A stretch of DNA of 60,000 nucleotides, from contig OX485809.1 of NCBI GenBank assembly GCA_950295325.1, forward strand, positions 11,782,001 to 11,842,000, in the 5' to 3' direction. How positions within the stretch are numbered: position 1 is the stretch's first letter; each line of letters starts with the position of its first letter. The stretch comes from Polytrichum commune (Eukaryota; Streptophyta; Polytrichopsida; Polytrichales; Polytrichaceae). A model generated the notes under the pieces. The model was given only the letters and a program-made list of their open reading frames with translations, searched no databases and was not told where the DNA came from. Shown piece by piece: positions 23,865 to 35,056 of the stretch. Both the position numbers and the translations under genes were made by a program.

Positions 23865-24525
23865 TTCAACTACGGCCAAGATGTCTTCGGTGGAGGACTT
23901 CACCCATCAATGAAACAATGACATGGCTGCCAACACGGCAACACATTTGCTAGGGGAGTTCTCTGGAAGTCAAGTTTCTCGGGCAACCCGAAACCCTCGA
24001 CCAAGAATCTTGACCTCCAAAGGCATTTTTTTAAGATGTTTCCTTCCGTCTTGTCTACCACACCGACCATTCGTTGCCTCCAATAACCTCGCCTTGAACG
24101 AGGAATGCATGACTAAGGGCCGGTTTACACTACGGTGGAGAAGTCCACCGGTCATGAAAAAAAGGGCGTTTCTCAATTGTGATTGGTCGAAAATGCAACT
24201 CTTGACCGGTGGGTGTTTACACTAGGTGAAGAAAACAATGGTGGTGAACTTTTCTCATGGATGATAAAATGACATGGCCGCCTACATGGCGGCACTTTTT
24301 GGAGTTGGGCTTCTCCGGCCTCAAGAGGCCGGAGAAGCCCAACTCAATAAAAATATTTTATTGCCTTTAATTCTTCTCCGGCGCATCCACCATTTGCCTC
24401 ATATAACCATGTCTTGGCCAAGCATTCTTGACCGACCGGAGGCCTTCTCCACCGTAGTGTAAACCGGCCCTAAGCGGTGCACTTGTTGTTGTTGTTGTTG
24501 TTCTTCACCGTAGTCGAAACTGGCT
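23865..24525. mobile_element. Older MITE that hosts the 354-bp MITE
   Basis: The left part (GTTTCAACTACGG at about 23867, ATGACATGGCTGCCAACACGG at about 23920) and right end (CCGTAGTCGAAAC at about 24510-24523) are diverged versions of the ends and middle of the inner MITE. The outer element therefore belongs to the same or a close family and was split by the younger insertion. Its outermost bases and target duplication are not clear. Confidence 0.55.
24117..24470. mobile_element. Tourist-like (PIF/Harbinger) MITE, 354 bp
   Basis: Perfect 27-bp terminal inverted repeats begin GGGCCGGTTTACACTACGG, and TAA lies directly outside each end (24114-24116 and 24471-24473). An internal palindrome, TTGGGCTTCTCCGGCC with its complement around 24304-24341, can form a second hairpin. 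Too short to encode a transposase. The perfect ends argue for recent movement. Confidence 0.9.
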
Positions 24526-25379
24526 TCCTAAAAGAATGAAGAATATACATATATATATTTTGAAATGGACCGGTGGGCAGGCGCAAGACATGAGGGAAGT
24601 GACACATGGGACACAGGGGGGCTCAGGCGGGCTGCCCGGATTCGGGGATGACATGGTGCGGCCCGACCAGCTGTCACCAATCCCAACACCAGTCATCGAT
24701 AAGACGGGCGGCGCTGCTGTGCCCCGGTTTCTTACACATGGTTAGCCCCACGCAGACACATTTTCCCCTTTCGCTTTCCCTTCCCCTTCCCCTTCCCCTT
24801 ACGCTTGCCCTCGCCCTTGGCCGCCCACGGCAGGCAGCAGGCAGGCAGGCAGGAACTTCTCTCGTTCTGTCCACTGGAGGGATCGGACCGCTAGCATTGA
24901 ATTTATCCAAGCTTGGATCCTCTCCCGATGTGGCCATACATCCCTGCCCGCAATCTTCATCATCATCATCATCATGCGTATCTTCATCTCCTTTCTTACT
25001 CGCTGAGTTCGAACTTCTGACATCAGGACTGCGTATCCATCCTTCCTTCCTTCCTTCCTTGCTGAATGTCACGTTCTAACTAAGAATTAGCCTAATCTCC
25101 CCCTCTTCACCACCATCGTCATCATCATGGATCCATCGGAAAGGGAAGGAAAGGGGGGGCTGGGGGGGTCCGAAAGGCGACATTGCTGTGGTCTTCGAGA
25201 TTACACTTTGTGCCACACTGTACGTGTTTGAATCTGGGCTGTGAACCCGGTCGCTTTGCCAAACTAGAAATTGGAGCGGCCGCACGCACCTCTCCTCAAT
25301 CAATCTCATGCTGACCTCCATAGTGCACTCCGCCTGCTCTTCGAGCAGCAGTGTTATGGCTCCTTGACATGGTGCTGTC
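24474..25379. other. Microsatellite-rich FPF1-like gene upstream region
   Basis: Clusters of simple repeats: GTT (24487-24505), CCCCTT (about 24775-24800), CAGG (24835-24852), ATC (24955-24975) and CCTT (25043-25062). Open frames across here are compositional and overlap on both strands. No gene recognised. Confidence 0.5.
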
Positions 25380-26200
25380 AGTGCCCAATATTCCGTTATA
25401 GTCGACCATAAGAAGAAGAAGAAGAAGAAGGTGATGATGATGATGATGATGAAGTCGTCGAAGCCGCCTGTGTCTGCAGTAGTCCCTCCAGTGCTGTCTG
25501 CTGTTGCTAGCTTGTTAACAATAGTATTAGTTAATGATAGTCCAATTCTTGCTGAAAAAGGAGGATCTTTCTTGCACCGCGGGGTTAGGGGGAGGTTGGG
25601 GGAATTTTTGTAGTCTAGATAGAAAGTGTACTCCACCTGCTTTCACCAATTCATTACACCCGCATACAGTGGTGAGATGGGCCATATAAGATGCTGATGG
25701 TGAACTCCAAGTTGCCTATGTCTCTAACTTTACAGTAGTATTACTAGTTAATGGTGGTGAAAGTTTTGCAGGAGGGCGAGTCGGGGGTCTATCTTCCAGG
25801 GTGGGTTAGGGAGGCTGGGCGGAATTTGCAAGGGTTCAAGTGCGGTTGGGACAATGGCAACCAGTGACCATTAGTGACAACATTAAAGTGGTAGTGCTAC
25901 CTCCTGGAGGGGGGTAGGGAAATTTTACATCCTAGACAAACTGGAGACAACGCCTCCCATTACTGCAGTCCGCCTGCTGCTTTAACTAGCTCTTCATGCT
26001 GCCACCAGTTCTTCCATTGTACCCTTTTACAGTAGTGAGATGGACCATATAATAAGATGATGATGGTGCACTTGACGCTGCCTGTGTCTCGAGACAGCTG
26101 GAGCAATAGTTAGTGGAAGTGCACTAGAATCCCTGGTGACCGTCTTGCAGGGTTTGGGGGCTTAGGGGGGATTGGGATTATTTGTTTGCAAAGGGGGGTT
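25380..26200 (+). repeat. Diverged tandem repeats upstream of the FPF1-like gene
   Basis: Three related blocks follow one another. Landmarks that recur in order are a CCGCCTGCT/CCACCTGCT word, a CCATA(TAA) word (25406, 25682, 26045), a GCCTRTGTCTS word, a TTAGTTAATGRT/TTAGTGG word, and a G-rich ending such as GTTAGGGGGAGGTTGGGGG. The spacing is 278 and 363 bp. The last block abuts the FPF1-like start codon, so the array probably lies in its promoter and 5' UTR. AAG and GAT microsatellites occupy 25411-25450. Confidence 0.6.
26045..26052 (+). promoter_or_regulatory. Possible TATA box of the FPF1-like gene
   Basis: CCATATAATAAG lies about 165 bp before the start codon. A near copy (CCATATAAG) occurs at 25682 in the previous repeat block. 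This is position and sequence only; the transcription start is not known. Confidence 0.3.
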
Positions 26201-26211
26201 AGGTGGGGACA

Positions 26212-26550
26212 ATGGCGGGGGTGTGGGTGTTCAAGGACGGGGTGACGCGGTTAGTGGAGAATCCACTAGTGGAGTCAGTGGAGCGGAACATGGTGGGGGT
26301 GCGGAGGAAAGTGTTAGTGCACTTGCCCTCCAACCAGTCCATCACAAGCTACGAGCAGCTGGAGGAGAAGCTTGGAGAGCGGGGGTGGGAGCCATACCTG
26401 GACGGAGACCGAAGCATGCGACAGTACCACAAGAGCCAGCACACCAACGAGCTCATCTCGCTGCCCAAGAGCTTCTCCTCCTTCAAAACCATGCACATGT
26501 ATGACATCGTCGTCAAGGTGCCTAACACCTTCCAGGTTCGAGATGGCTAA
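26212..26550 (+). CDS. FPF1-like (flowering-promoting factor 1-like) protein
   Basis: Intronless, 112 residues, the usual size for the FPF1/RAA1 family of small land-plant proteins. In angiosperms these are linked to flowering time, gibberellin response and growth; their biochemical role is unknown. Family blocks in order: MAGVWVFKDGVTRLVEN (1-17), RRKVLVHLP, ITSYEQLEEKL, GWEPYLD, HKSQHTNELISLPKSF, and MHMYDIVVKVPNTFQVRDG at the C-terminus. I chose the ATG at 26212 because MAGVWVF is the family start; a GTG nine bases upstream in frame is ignored. The gene is clearly GC-richer than the surrounding transposon DNA. It has no signal peptide or membrane segment. Between about residues 20 and 30 there is a short insertion (LVESVERNMVGV) where relatives often have a Pro/Gly-rich loop. 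Upstream are tandem repeats; downstream is a CCCCAG microsatellite. Confidence 0.93.
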   Translation: MAGVWVFKDGVTRLVENPLVESVERNMVGVRRKVLVHLPSNQSITSYEQLEEKLGERGWEPYLDGDRSMRQYHKSQHTNELISLPKSFSSFKTMHMYDIVVKVPNTFQVRDG

Positions 26551-27420
26551 GCACCCGCCCCAGCCCCAGCCCCAGCCCCAGCCCAGCCCTAGCCCAGCCG
26601 TAGCAGCTGATGACGACGATGAATTAGTTCATCCCCCCACACTCGCTCGACACGGCAATTCCCCCATGACTTGGTGGTAGTTGAGCGAGAAATTATACTC
26701 AGTAGGAGTGTGAGTTGAAAAGGTGGGAGGTTGCACTTCTGTCGTCGGAGGTGGTTGACAACTTGACACAAGGATGATTCATTATATTGCCATGGTGGTG
26801 GACTCATCTGCAAGTGTATAACTGGTGGGCCTAAATTTTCTGGCTAATTACATTTTTTCCCTTTTTTCTTTTGAAATGTAAATTAGTATAGGTTGGTGAT
26901 CCCTGTTATAATACTAAGACTGTCACTTCACTACAATGGCATTCAAGAACAGTCATATATTCTCTCTCTCTCTCTCTCTCTGACTCACGATGAACTGATT
27001 TGACTAGTATGGGTGATTGCGCACATTTTTATTTAATTTCCAGAGCTTCCAAACTGTCATTACTGTACTGTGACTCATGCAAACGTAGCACCACTCCTTT
27101 GCTACAGGAGTCGATTGCTGGATTGGAGTTGTTATCCTAATATTATTTTTATTACTGCCACGTAAGTACACTGAACTAGTGGTGGATTGGCAAGCTGAGT
27201 GCGATGCACGAAGGGGCGTCCTGAGAATGGTTACAGTAGTGGATACCAATTGAGATGATCGTGACTTTTCTTCCCATGACAGTGTGTCTCTCATCTCTAG
27301 GGGTGTTTATGTTTTTATAAGTTTCTGGAGATTGGAAGGCAGGAAGATGATGACGTGTGATGAGTCTTTGCCCCCAGAGCATAGCTTGCTCCCCTTGGGG
27401 CTGAATAAAAGCCTGAAAGT
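26551..27420 (+). other. 3' flank of the FPF1-like gene with likely poly(A) signal
   Basis: CCCCAG repeats follow the stop codon at 26556-26590, and a TC microsatellite occupies 26961-26981. An AATAAA at 27404-27409 in GGGCTGAATAAAAGCC is the best nearby polyadenylation signal and would give a 3' UTR of about 0.86 kb. No other gene recognised. Confidence 0.4.
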
Positions 27421-29615
27421 ATAAGGTATTTGGGTGTTATTTTTCATGTTCTCCAACTTCTACCCATTAGTTTTACACCTAAAAACTAAATTAAAAAAAA
27501 ACGTGTTGCATTAGCAAATCTACGGTGAAACACATGCAAAAACCGGATTGAAAATCATACCTCTCCTTATTGTTTAGTTACGATTATTAATTGGAAGTGC
27601 ATGGTTGTTGATTTCTCAACTGGATATAAGAGGTACTCTCAATTGTGTCCACTATTGAGTGTAAAATAGTTATGAATATTTCAAAACATAGTCCAATTGT
27701 TTTAAACAGATGTTTGATCCTCACTAAACCACATACCAATCAAATCTAGAGGTGCGATTAAGAAAACGTGCCACTTTAGACCCATTTGCTTCCAAGTATG
27801 AAAGGCATTATGATGGTTGTGAGGAGGAAGTTGTAAGGACGGAAAGGGTTAGCAGTGAGTCCTGTAGCATGAGTCCCTCCTGTAGCGTCCTGGATGTGCA
27901 TGTGCCACATCATCATTCAATCGGATCGAGGGAATCTTGTGTGGCCTCTCACCATGCATGACTTGCCTTCATCTATAGCTAAGGAAGATGTACATGCTAT
28001 AACCGTATCTCCTATCATTTGATTGATTAAGTAGTTGTATATCTTTTCCATTCGCAATTGAAGGGTCATTTCCACTACAAAGGTGGTTTTTATTGTGGTA
28101 GTCATTAACCACAATTACACAAAATATGTTATTCAGTGTCATATGGTATTTAATGTCACTATGGTAACTTTTTGGATGATGCATCTTATGAATAAGTGAT
28201 TATACTGTCAATCCTAATCTGTAGAGATACTGCGGTTTACAATCAGTATTGAGCAAGACCATTAGAATTGGTGACAGTGAATATCATATTTAGTGTACCA
28301 CAACTACATGTTTTTCCCATTCACATTTGTCTTGCGTGAATCTTATGCTGTAAAATCATTACCTTGACCCTTTTCTAAATCTATCACTGAACACATTTCC
28401 ACCATCTCTACCGCACATGTTACTATTGATATGTACTAGTAAGCATGATAAGCTCCTGAGCGTTAGATAATTTCTTGAAGCGAAGAAGTTTTTAATGAAG
28501 GAACAAGTTATGGACTCAACATTGCTAAGCTCCAGTTGCCATTAAGTATATACCCGTTGCAAGAGGATACTATAATGAAAGATTGGGAATAAACATGCTC
28601 TAATTCCAAACAAATGACACTCTAAAACATTCAAAACATCCTAAATCCATAGAACATGTCAACATTTGTATTTATTAAGGGTAGAGGGCATGAAGCTTAG
28701 CAATGTTGTGCATATTCATGTTATTAAAACATTGGACGGTAGAACTTTATGATTACTTGATGCACTTCATTGTTTATCATAGGAAGACACTCACAATCAC
28801 AATGATATGTGCTAGAGGGCGTATTTTAAAGGGGTACTAGAAAATCCATCCTCCTATTGAGCCTTGTTGAGGAGCTTAAAATTTAGAGCTTAGAATCAAC
28901 ATGTGGATCGATAGATCCCCAAGTACTTGGATTCTTGGGAATATCACTCAGAGGCTTGACAATGAAAGGTGGAGGTTGTGTGTCCTGCTCAATACTGATC
29001 GTAAACCGCCCATGTACTGTCACCAATTCTATTTGTCCTGCTCAATACTGATTTTAAACAGCCCATGTACTGTCACCAATTCTATTTATCCTGCTCGATA
29101 CTGATTGTAAATCGCCCCTGTACTGTCACTAACACTAATCTAAATCTAACAATGACTGTCACTCCATGTAAAACATGTTGGCATTATAGAATTACAACAT
29201 TGCAATTATTGTCACTTAAAATAGTGATTTCTCCTCCAAATTTCCATCATCCATGACAATATTTCATTGCAAAAGTGCTAGGGTGTAACTTATACCATTT
29301 CTTTCCTTTCGATAACTGTCACTTATACACTTATTCATAGGAAGTGCCATCTGAAAACGTAACACAGTGACATAAAATACCATATGACACTAAACACTAA
29401 TGTCGTTTTCTTTGGAGTTCCTCTTTCATTCCATGGCAGATGAGAAGTTCACAACCTGTGAGATTCGAAAAGGGTAGTTGAGGAGGTCAAAGAAGTGATG
29501 TCTATCAGTAACTAGATTGGTGATGGTTGAAATGCTCTGTGTGGTATCCAATTTCTCTTGCCATCACAGGTTGTCTATCCCAAAACAATGTATGTGAATG
29601 TGATGTTTCACAAAG
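27421..29615. other. No gene recognised; repeat fragments
   Basis: 27500-27540 shares words with 15045-15090, and 27690-27780 is an R1 right-end fragment (ACCAATCAAATCTAGAGGTG). A phrase with AATACTGATYGTAAA and GCCCMTGTACTGTCACYAA recurs three times between 28990 and 29130. The remainder looks like old non-coding sequence. Confidence 0.4.
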
Positions 29616-29618
29616 TAA

Positions 29619-30129
29619 TGCCCCCTCCCCACTTGACATTAGCAAATAACCAAAGACTTCCCTAAAACCCGGGTAAAGCTCCCTTGGTTATAGCGGACAC
29701 GTCCGGTCATCCCAATGCACCTACAAGAACTTGCTCCGGAGATTTCCAAGTAGGTTTTAGTTAAGTAGCTTTCACACATGTTCATTGCTTTATCTACCAA
29801 CCAATGAATGTTGGATAGTTTTTGTCCCATCCCCAAATGCCTTAATACTTACCATCGGTTTTTGTTAATGGAGCTCCTCGTGCCCTCATAGCTAAGACTA
29901 AAAGCAACCAATCACAAGAGCGGGAGGCAACACTTTTAGAGGTCCTACATTCTTGCCTCATGTCTAGGTACCGATGGGAGGGTCGGTAGTTTTAGCTTAA
30001 AACCTCCACTTTTAAGCCATGCCACATCATTTGCCACCTAGGCTCGGCACTAGATAATGTCGATGGTGTGAACACTCATTTTTAAGAACCCACTTTTGAG
30101 CTTAGCTAATGTCAAGTGGGGAGGGGGCA
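29619..30129. mobile_element. Tourist-like MITE, copy 1 (511 bp)
   Basis: Perfect 25-bp terminal inverted repeats, beginning TGCCCCCTCCCCACTTGACA, are flanked by TAA on both sides (29616-29618 and 30130-30132). No coding capacity. A second copy in the opposite orientation is at 48177-48694, also TAA-flanked. The interior carries conserved words such as TCACAAGAGCGGGAGG and CCTACATTCTTGCCTCA. Confidence 0.92.
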
Positions 30130-30144
30130 TAAGTTAAGTACTCC

Positions 30145-31300
30145 ATTTATGGAAAGACAGACCAATCATCTGCAATCTAACAAAAGAATTGATCTCATGG
30201 TATTTAGTGTGATGTGTGTAATAGAGTCACTTACCCTATTTTGAGGCGTATCCTAGGTTACATCGACGATTAACAACTTCACCATAAGTTTCATCTCATA
30301 ACACTTGGCGGTCAAGTGCGCATATTAACATCTTGACATGAGTATGTCTAATATTGTTATGAGGTGCATGCCTATGTTCCACAATGGTCTACAAGCCCAA
30401 GGGATGGACTCTTCATACCACATACGAATCAACTTGAGTGTAAGAAGGGGTATAAATACATGAGTCCATTTTCTAGCATGCCATTAGTACATATACATTT
30501 ATTTTTCTCTATAAAATTCTCATACATATTAGGGGGTTTAATTTCATAGTGACCCACGCACATCATTTTGGTTTCCAATGAAGAGTCCACCCCCCGGATC
30601 TACAAGTTGATTGAAGTGTACACAATTGACACTTGCCAATTAGAATGCTCAAGAATATCTTCTTCTTGCATACTAAAATGTAAACATGACACTTGTGCAC
30701 TCGAAAATATCTTCCCCTTGCATACTAAAACGCAAGATTATCATCTAAAGTATTCCATTGTACCACTCTAAATGTCATAACCTAAATATTTAGTTGCTTA
30801 AAGATGTTACTTATGTTGACAAATGGAATCACATTGGCAATTAGCGGGCATGACACTTTGAGACCTCTAAGCATCTAGCTTAGGCCTTCGCAAATAGTGT
30901 ACATGTCACTAAATAACATAGAGGGTGTAGTCATGCAATTTTGTTGGGTTCTTTACTGTAAGTCAAAAGAGAGGAGTAGGAAATAAGGAAAGAATATAGT
31001 CACTAGAGAGAGAGAGAGAACCTAAAATGTGAAGAGTTCCGAAATTGGCTTCATTGTATTCATGCCTGCTTAGCTATGGAGCCTACTGCAGCTATGTAGT
31101 TAACCCTAGTCTAGTTAACACTGAGAGAACCGTGAAAACACAAACCTGACTCTTCTGAACTTCGTAGACAAATAGATACTATTTGTTTTGCTGTTTAAGT
31201 TACTCATTGATCAGAAAGGCTCAGGAGCGAAGATGGGGGATGAATTTTGCAACAGCGATCATCGGGATTACTTCGATATTTGCAAAGTAAGTTACTTTAT
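30145..31300. pseudogene. Decayed duplicate of the DUF642-like gene 3' flank
   Basis: Segments at 30145-30205 and 30940-31290 match, with many changes, the sequence at 31330-31380 and 31390-31760, which runs through the 3' flank into the last codons of the DUF642-like gene. Shared words include GAAGACAGRCCA, AAAAGAATTGRATCTC, TTGTTGRGTTCYTTACTG and GATCAGARAGRCTCAGGAG. The duplicate is itself split by unrelated DNA at about 30210-30930 that includes an R2 copy. No coding frame survives. Confidence 0.5.
30457..30592 (+). repeat. Dispersed repeat R2, copy 2
   Basis: ACATGAGTCCATTTTCTAGC, TTTCATAGTGACCCACGCAC and GGTTTCCAATGAAGAGTCCA match the copies at 22173 and (reversed) 53507. Confidence 0.75.
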
Positions 31301-31702
31301 TGGATGTAGAGAAAAACACTTAATTCAGAAGACAGGCCAGATTGTCCGCAATCTAGCAAAAGAATTGGATCTCTAGTACTAGCATCCCGCAAACCATGTC
31401 ATCATTGCAACTTTTGTTGAGTTCCTTACTGGAAGTCAAGGGGAGAGAGAATGAAGAAGACGAAGGAGAAGTTCGGGAAAGGGAGGGAAGGAGAGCGAGG
31501 AAGAGAGAGACAAGAAGGATCTACATCTAGAGCCAATGTGAAAAGCTCCAAAATCATCGGCTTCATTTAGTTCTTATGGCTTTACTGCAGCTAGTTAACC
31601 TAAGCTAGCTTAAGTTACACTTGAGTCGATAAATCTCCACTCCGAGTGTCTTTCCTGAATGTCTCCCGAGCCAATTGTTGGTTGGTGCTGCTGATGCTTA
31701 GC

Positions 31703-32578
31703 TTACAAGTGATCAGAGAGACTCAGGAGTGGCGAGTGAAACACAATCAGTGCAACGACAGTGAAGAAGACAGGGAGGAATTTTTGCAACACCAGCGTTG
31801 GCTTCAAAGATCCCGGTGCGGCAGCAAGGGCGTGCTTCCCGTTGTAGATGACAATATTATCAATGATGGCGCTGTACTTCTCACTCATGCCTTCAAAACG
31901 AATCATGGTAGCCGCACCGGTACCGGTGTAAATAAAGCTGTACCGCACCCAGGTGATAACCTTCTGTGTGTCTGTGTTATTGTACTTAGGCTCACGAAGC
32001 TCCCATCCGGTAACAGTCGATCCGTTGACACCCGTTAGGGACGAGATTTTAATGGCGGGAAACAAATTGATAGGTCCGTCCGGCATCCTTGCGCAATCGA
32101 ACTGCACGGTGAATGCTTTCCCCGACGCCGGATTAATTGCCAAGGTTGTGGTGAGTTGGCCTTGTGTACCGTTCCCTGTAGCCGCAGGGTTATTCAAATG
32201 GATAGCGAAATTTCCTTTGTTTTTATTCATATTGTATGTGTTGCTGTTTAAGATTTGCACTCCGGCACCTCCGACCACCCAGTTGATGATGGCCGTGCTT
32301 GTTGAATCCGCCAATGTAGCCGAAGCGTTTCCTGTCAGGTTCGTCGCCTCGAAATCGCCGTTGGTGAGTGCAACGGTGTTGCCGGTAGTCTTTGCCGCCG
32401 GAGCGGGAGCCGCGGCCGCCGGTGCTGGTGCCGGAGCGTCGAACACTTCGATGTCGTCCGTGTCGAACTGCCATCCTGTCTCGGTTTCTATTAACTCTGA
32501 GTCCAGGTCGGGTGATGTGCTTGCCAAGCTTGCCCCGCACATTGTTGTCCACACTAGCACCACGCTAATAATGGCCAT
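31703..32578 (-). CDS. Secreted DUF642-like protein with hydrophobic tail
   Basis: Single exon, 291 residues from the ATG at 32578. I prefer this over the in-frame ATG at 32650 because it puts a signal peptide at the N-terminus (MAIISVVLVWTTMCGASLAS) and has GCC after the ATG. Next come an acidic stretch (residues 22-47), a Pro/Ala linker (APAPAPAAAAPAPAA, 48-62), then a beta-rich region starting VALTNGDFEATN (69-80) and ending YSAIIDNIVIYNG (235-247). The N-G-x-F-E opening, a central W and an I-D-(D/N)-V-x-x ending are typical of one DUF642 / galactose-binding-like module. DUF642 proteins are plant cell-wall proteins, usually with two such modules; only one is seen here. Residues 267-286 are hydrophobic and end the protein, which suggests a GPI signal or membrane tail. 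Several N-glycosylation sequons (N80, N84, N136, N185). Much GC-richer than its surroundings. An upstream exon cannot be excluded. Confidence 0.6.
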   Translation of the reverse strand: MAIISVVLVWTTMCGASLASTSPDLDSELIETETGWQFDTDDIEVFDAPAPAPAAAAPAPAAKTTGNTVALTNGDFEATNLTGNASATLADSTSTAIINWVVGGAGVQILNSNTYNMNKNKGNFAIHLNNPAATGNGTQGQLTTTLAINPASGKAFTVQFDCARMPDGPINLFPAIKISSLTGVNGSTVTGWELREPKYNNTDTQKVITWVRYSFIYTGTGAATMIRFEGMSEKYSAIIDNIVIYNGKHALAAAPGSLKPTLVLQKFLPVFFTVVALIVFHSPLLSLSDHL

Positions 32579-32650
32579 GGCTATGGCTCTGGCTCTTCCC
32601 GGTGACCTGATTCCAAAAGGAGTGCTTCTGAACCACACATCGACGCACAT

Positions 32651-35056
32651 TAGCCCTCGTCAATACTCTCATCATTTACCATTCCTACGTTGAAACCTCC
32701 ACATCCGGATACATCACACGTCATACATCTTGGATGGCACAGTCTACCGCAAATTAGCCATCGCGATCCAAGAACCGAGCACCATGAAGTCCGACTTCAG
32801 CCGCTTCGAACAGTTTACAAGGATCTTAATTATCTTTACAAGAAGAAAATTCATGATAATTCCTATTCTTGAAAATTATTGTCTCAAACTTAGTACGTCA
32901 ATTCCTGAAAAGTCTAGCGCAACGAAGTTCGGCAAAACAACCGGCCATTTATTATTAATTGCCTGCAGTAAAACCTGAACTCAGTTCCAGGAATTGCATT
33001 CCTGCAAGTGCAATGGTTTCTGCAAAACAATCGGTCTTTCTTCAGTCTTACGATGGTTAAACACATCTTCAGAGCGCGTGCCAGTGGCAAAAGCCGAACT
33101 TAAAAGGATCTTGGATAGAACTCCATGGCCACGTACGTAGCAATGTTGTAAGGAAGTCAGCATCAAAGTAAACCTCAGATCCCGGAGTAAATTTCAAAAT
33201 GATGAAAGAACAATGGAACAGATCGATTTTAATGTCAAGCAATGTAATTTGAGGTGATATTTTCTGTTGCAGAGCAGTTCATAGAGGATGCTGACCTGAC
33301 GAATACCGCATGCAAGATAGATAGACCTGGTCGACATTTGGCTACTCGGTGCTTAAGATTAATTCACATGCACATCGAAGCAAAGAGATCGCTTACCTCG
33401 CATCGCAACTCGACGAGGATCTTCTAATCCCCGGCCATGACTCCATCCTCTCCTGCCCCTAATCGCCAACTGCACCTTCTTCGGTCTGCCTTCTTCCTAA
33501 CCCTCTCTCTCGACACGTTCTAAATTCCTCAGATCCTGCAAGATGAGGAGCGCATACACAAATGCGGTAACAACTTCTACTAATTAACAACTCAGCATCC
33601 GTGCATGCGCTCCCTTGACTTTATCCCGCTCTTCTTCACATCCGCATCTTCTCGGAATATGATTTTATTGAAATCTGGTGTTATTTGACAGACTTACACC
33701 ACTTCTCGAATCAGACTAACATCCTTGTGAAAATTTTGGATGCGTGTGGTTTTGGTCAATTGAACACTCAAGACTCCTACACAACTGAGACTCTATCTTT
33801 TGAACATAGAAGCCTGGCCAAAGCATCTGATCGTCATAGGAAGTTGGTTGGTGCCGCGGGGACCGCCCGGTTCCCGTTCATCAGAAAACCGTCTCCCATC
33901 CACGAATTTCATCGTCCATCTCACTTCTTCGGGGCCAATTGAGACTCCGTGTTGAAGAATGCCGTTGCCAGCCGCTCCTCTCATCCATCCAGCTCTTGTC
34001 AGTCACCAACCGCTTCGTGGCTCTTGGAAGAACGAATGTCGACAAGAGGAGGGATCTCGATTCCATCCATCTGCAAGAAAATCCACATCGCATGTGAATC
34101 GAACCTCATGCCGTTAGACAACCTTACCCTATTTCGCTACAAGTAGCAGATTGCATCACTGAGGATGAAGTAAACATCTGAGTCATTCAACAAATTTTGG
34201 GAAGTATAACAAAGTGATGCTGTGGAGGCAACATTGAGGTTGGTGGAAGCAAAGACGCTGAGAATAGGAACACAGGAACTCCGTCCACGGTGGGTCATCC
34301 TCCTCACTTCGCAAAAATCCAATGTCTTGCTATGTTAACCCTTGGGTGAAATTCTGCTCACTGATCTCTGAATCTATATTTCTACAATCAAAATACAATA
34401 AATTTGTGTGACTGAAAGCGATAATCTCTCTCAGCAGCCCATACATTATGATCCTCATAACACACCGCTGACAAGGTGGTGTGTCATATGAAACATACAC
34501 AAGATTCTTTACATTGACTAACATCACAGTACACCCCACTTAGTTTGGAACAGCGAAATGTCTCGTCTAGTAAAGAAACACTCATACACACCATTGTTTT
34601 GGAAGCGGAAGTTAGAGTTGAGTTTATATTTACTACTGTGGCCCACTTTAGTTTTACAATGTGCATGCTCTGAATTAGTGTGGTTCAAACTAATAGAAAT
34701 ACATGGTGTAGTATCCATAAAGAAAAAGAACTGCACACGTAACAAAAATAATCTTGTATGCTCTTCCATAGCTTATGAAATGTGTACTGACACAAGGTCT
34801 TTATGACAAGTTATCAACAAATCATACTCGTTACTAATACAGGAGGGCTCACTGTGCCTGGTGAGTATTCATGAACACTCCAATCCCTGTCTATTTCCAT
34901 GAAGACTACTGAGGGAGCACTAAAATATTGAGGGCACATCAATACGATGGTATGCTCTTCGGACTGAATGTTGGGCACAATACCATAAAAAGGTTAACTT
35001 GAGGCAGCACAGGATAGTCAAAATTGTAAAATTATTTAAATTGAGGATATGGGTCA
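32651..35056. other. Intergenic region between the DUF642-like and ABC1 kinase genes
   Basis: The stretch lies 5' of one minus-strand gene and 3' of the other, so it should hold the DUF642-like promoter and the kinase 3' UTR. Short frames on both strands between 33680 and 34330 overlap and match nothing I know. No transposon ends or RNA gene seen. Confidence 0.4.

Noticed and set aside
24606-25079. Overlapping open frames of about 130-157 codons on both strands
   Set aside because: They run through CCTT, ATC, CAGG and CCCCTT microsatellites, encode low-complexity peptides and overlap each other; no family features.
31953-32693. 246-codon frame on the plus strand
   Set aside because: Antisense shadow of the DUF642-like gene; the minus-strand frame has the signal peptide, linker and domain features.
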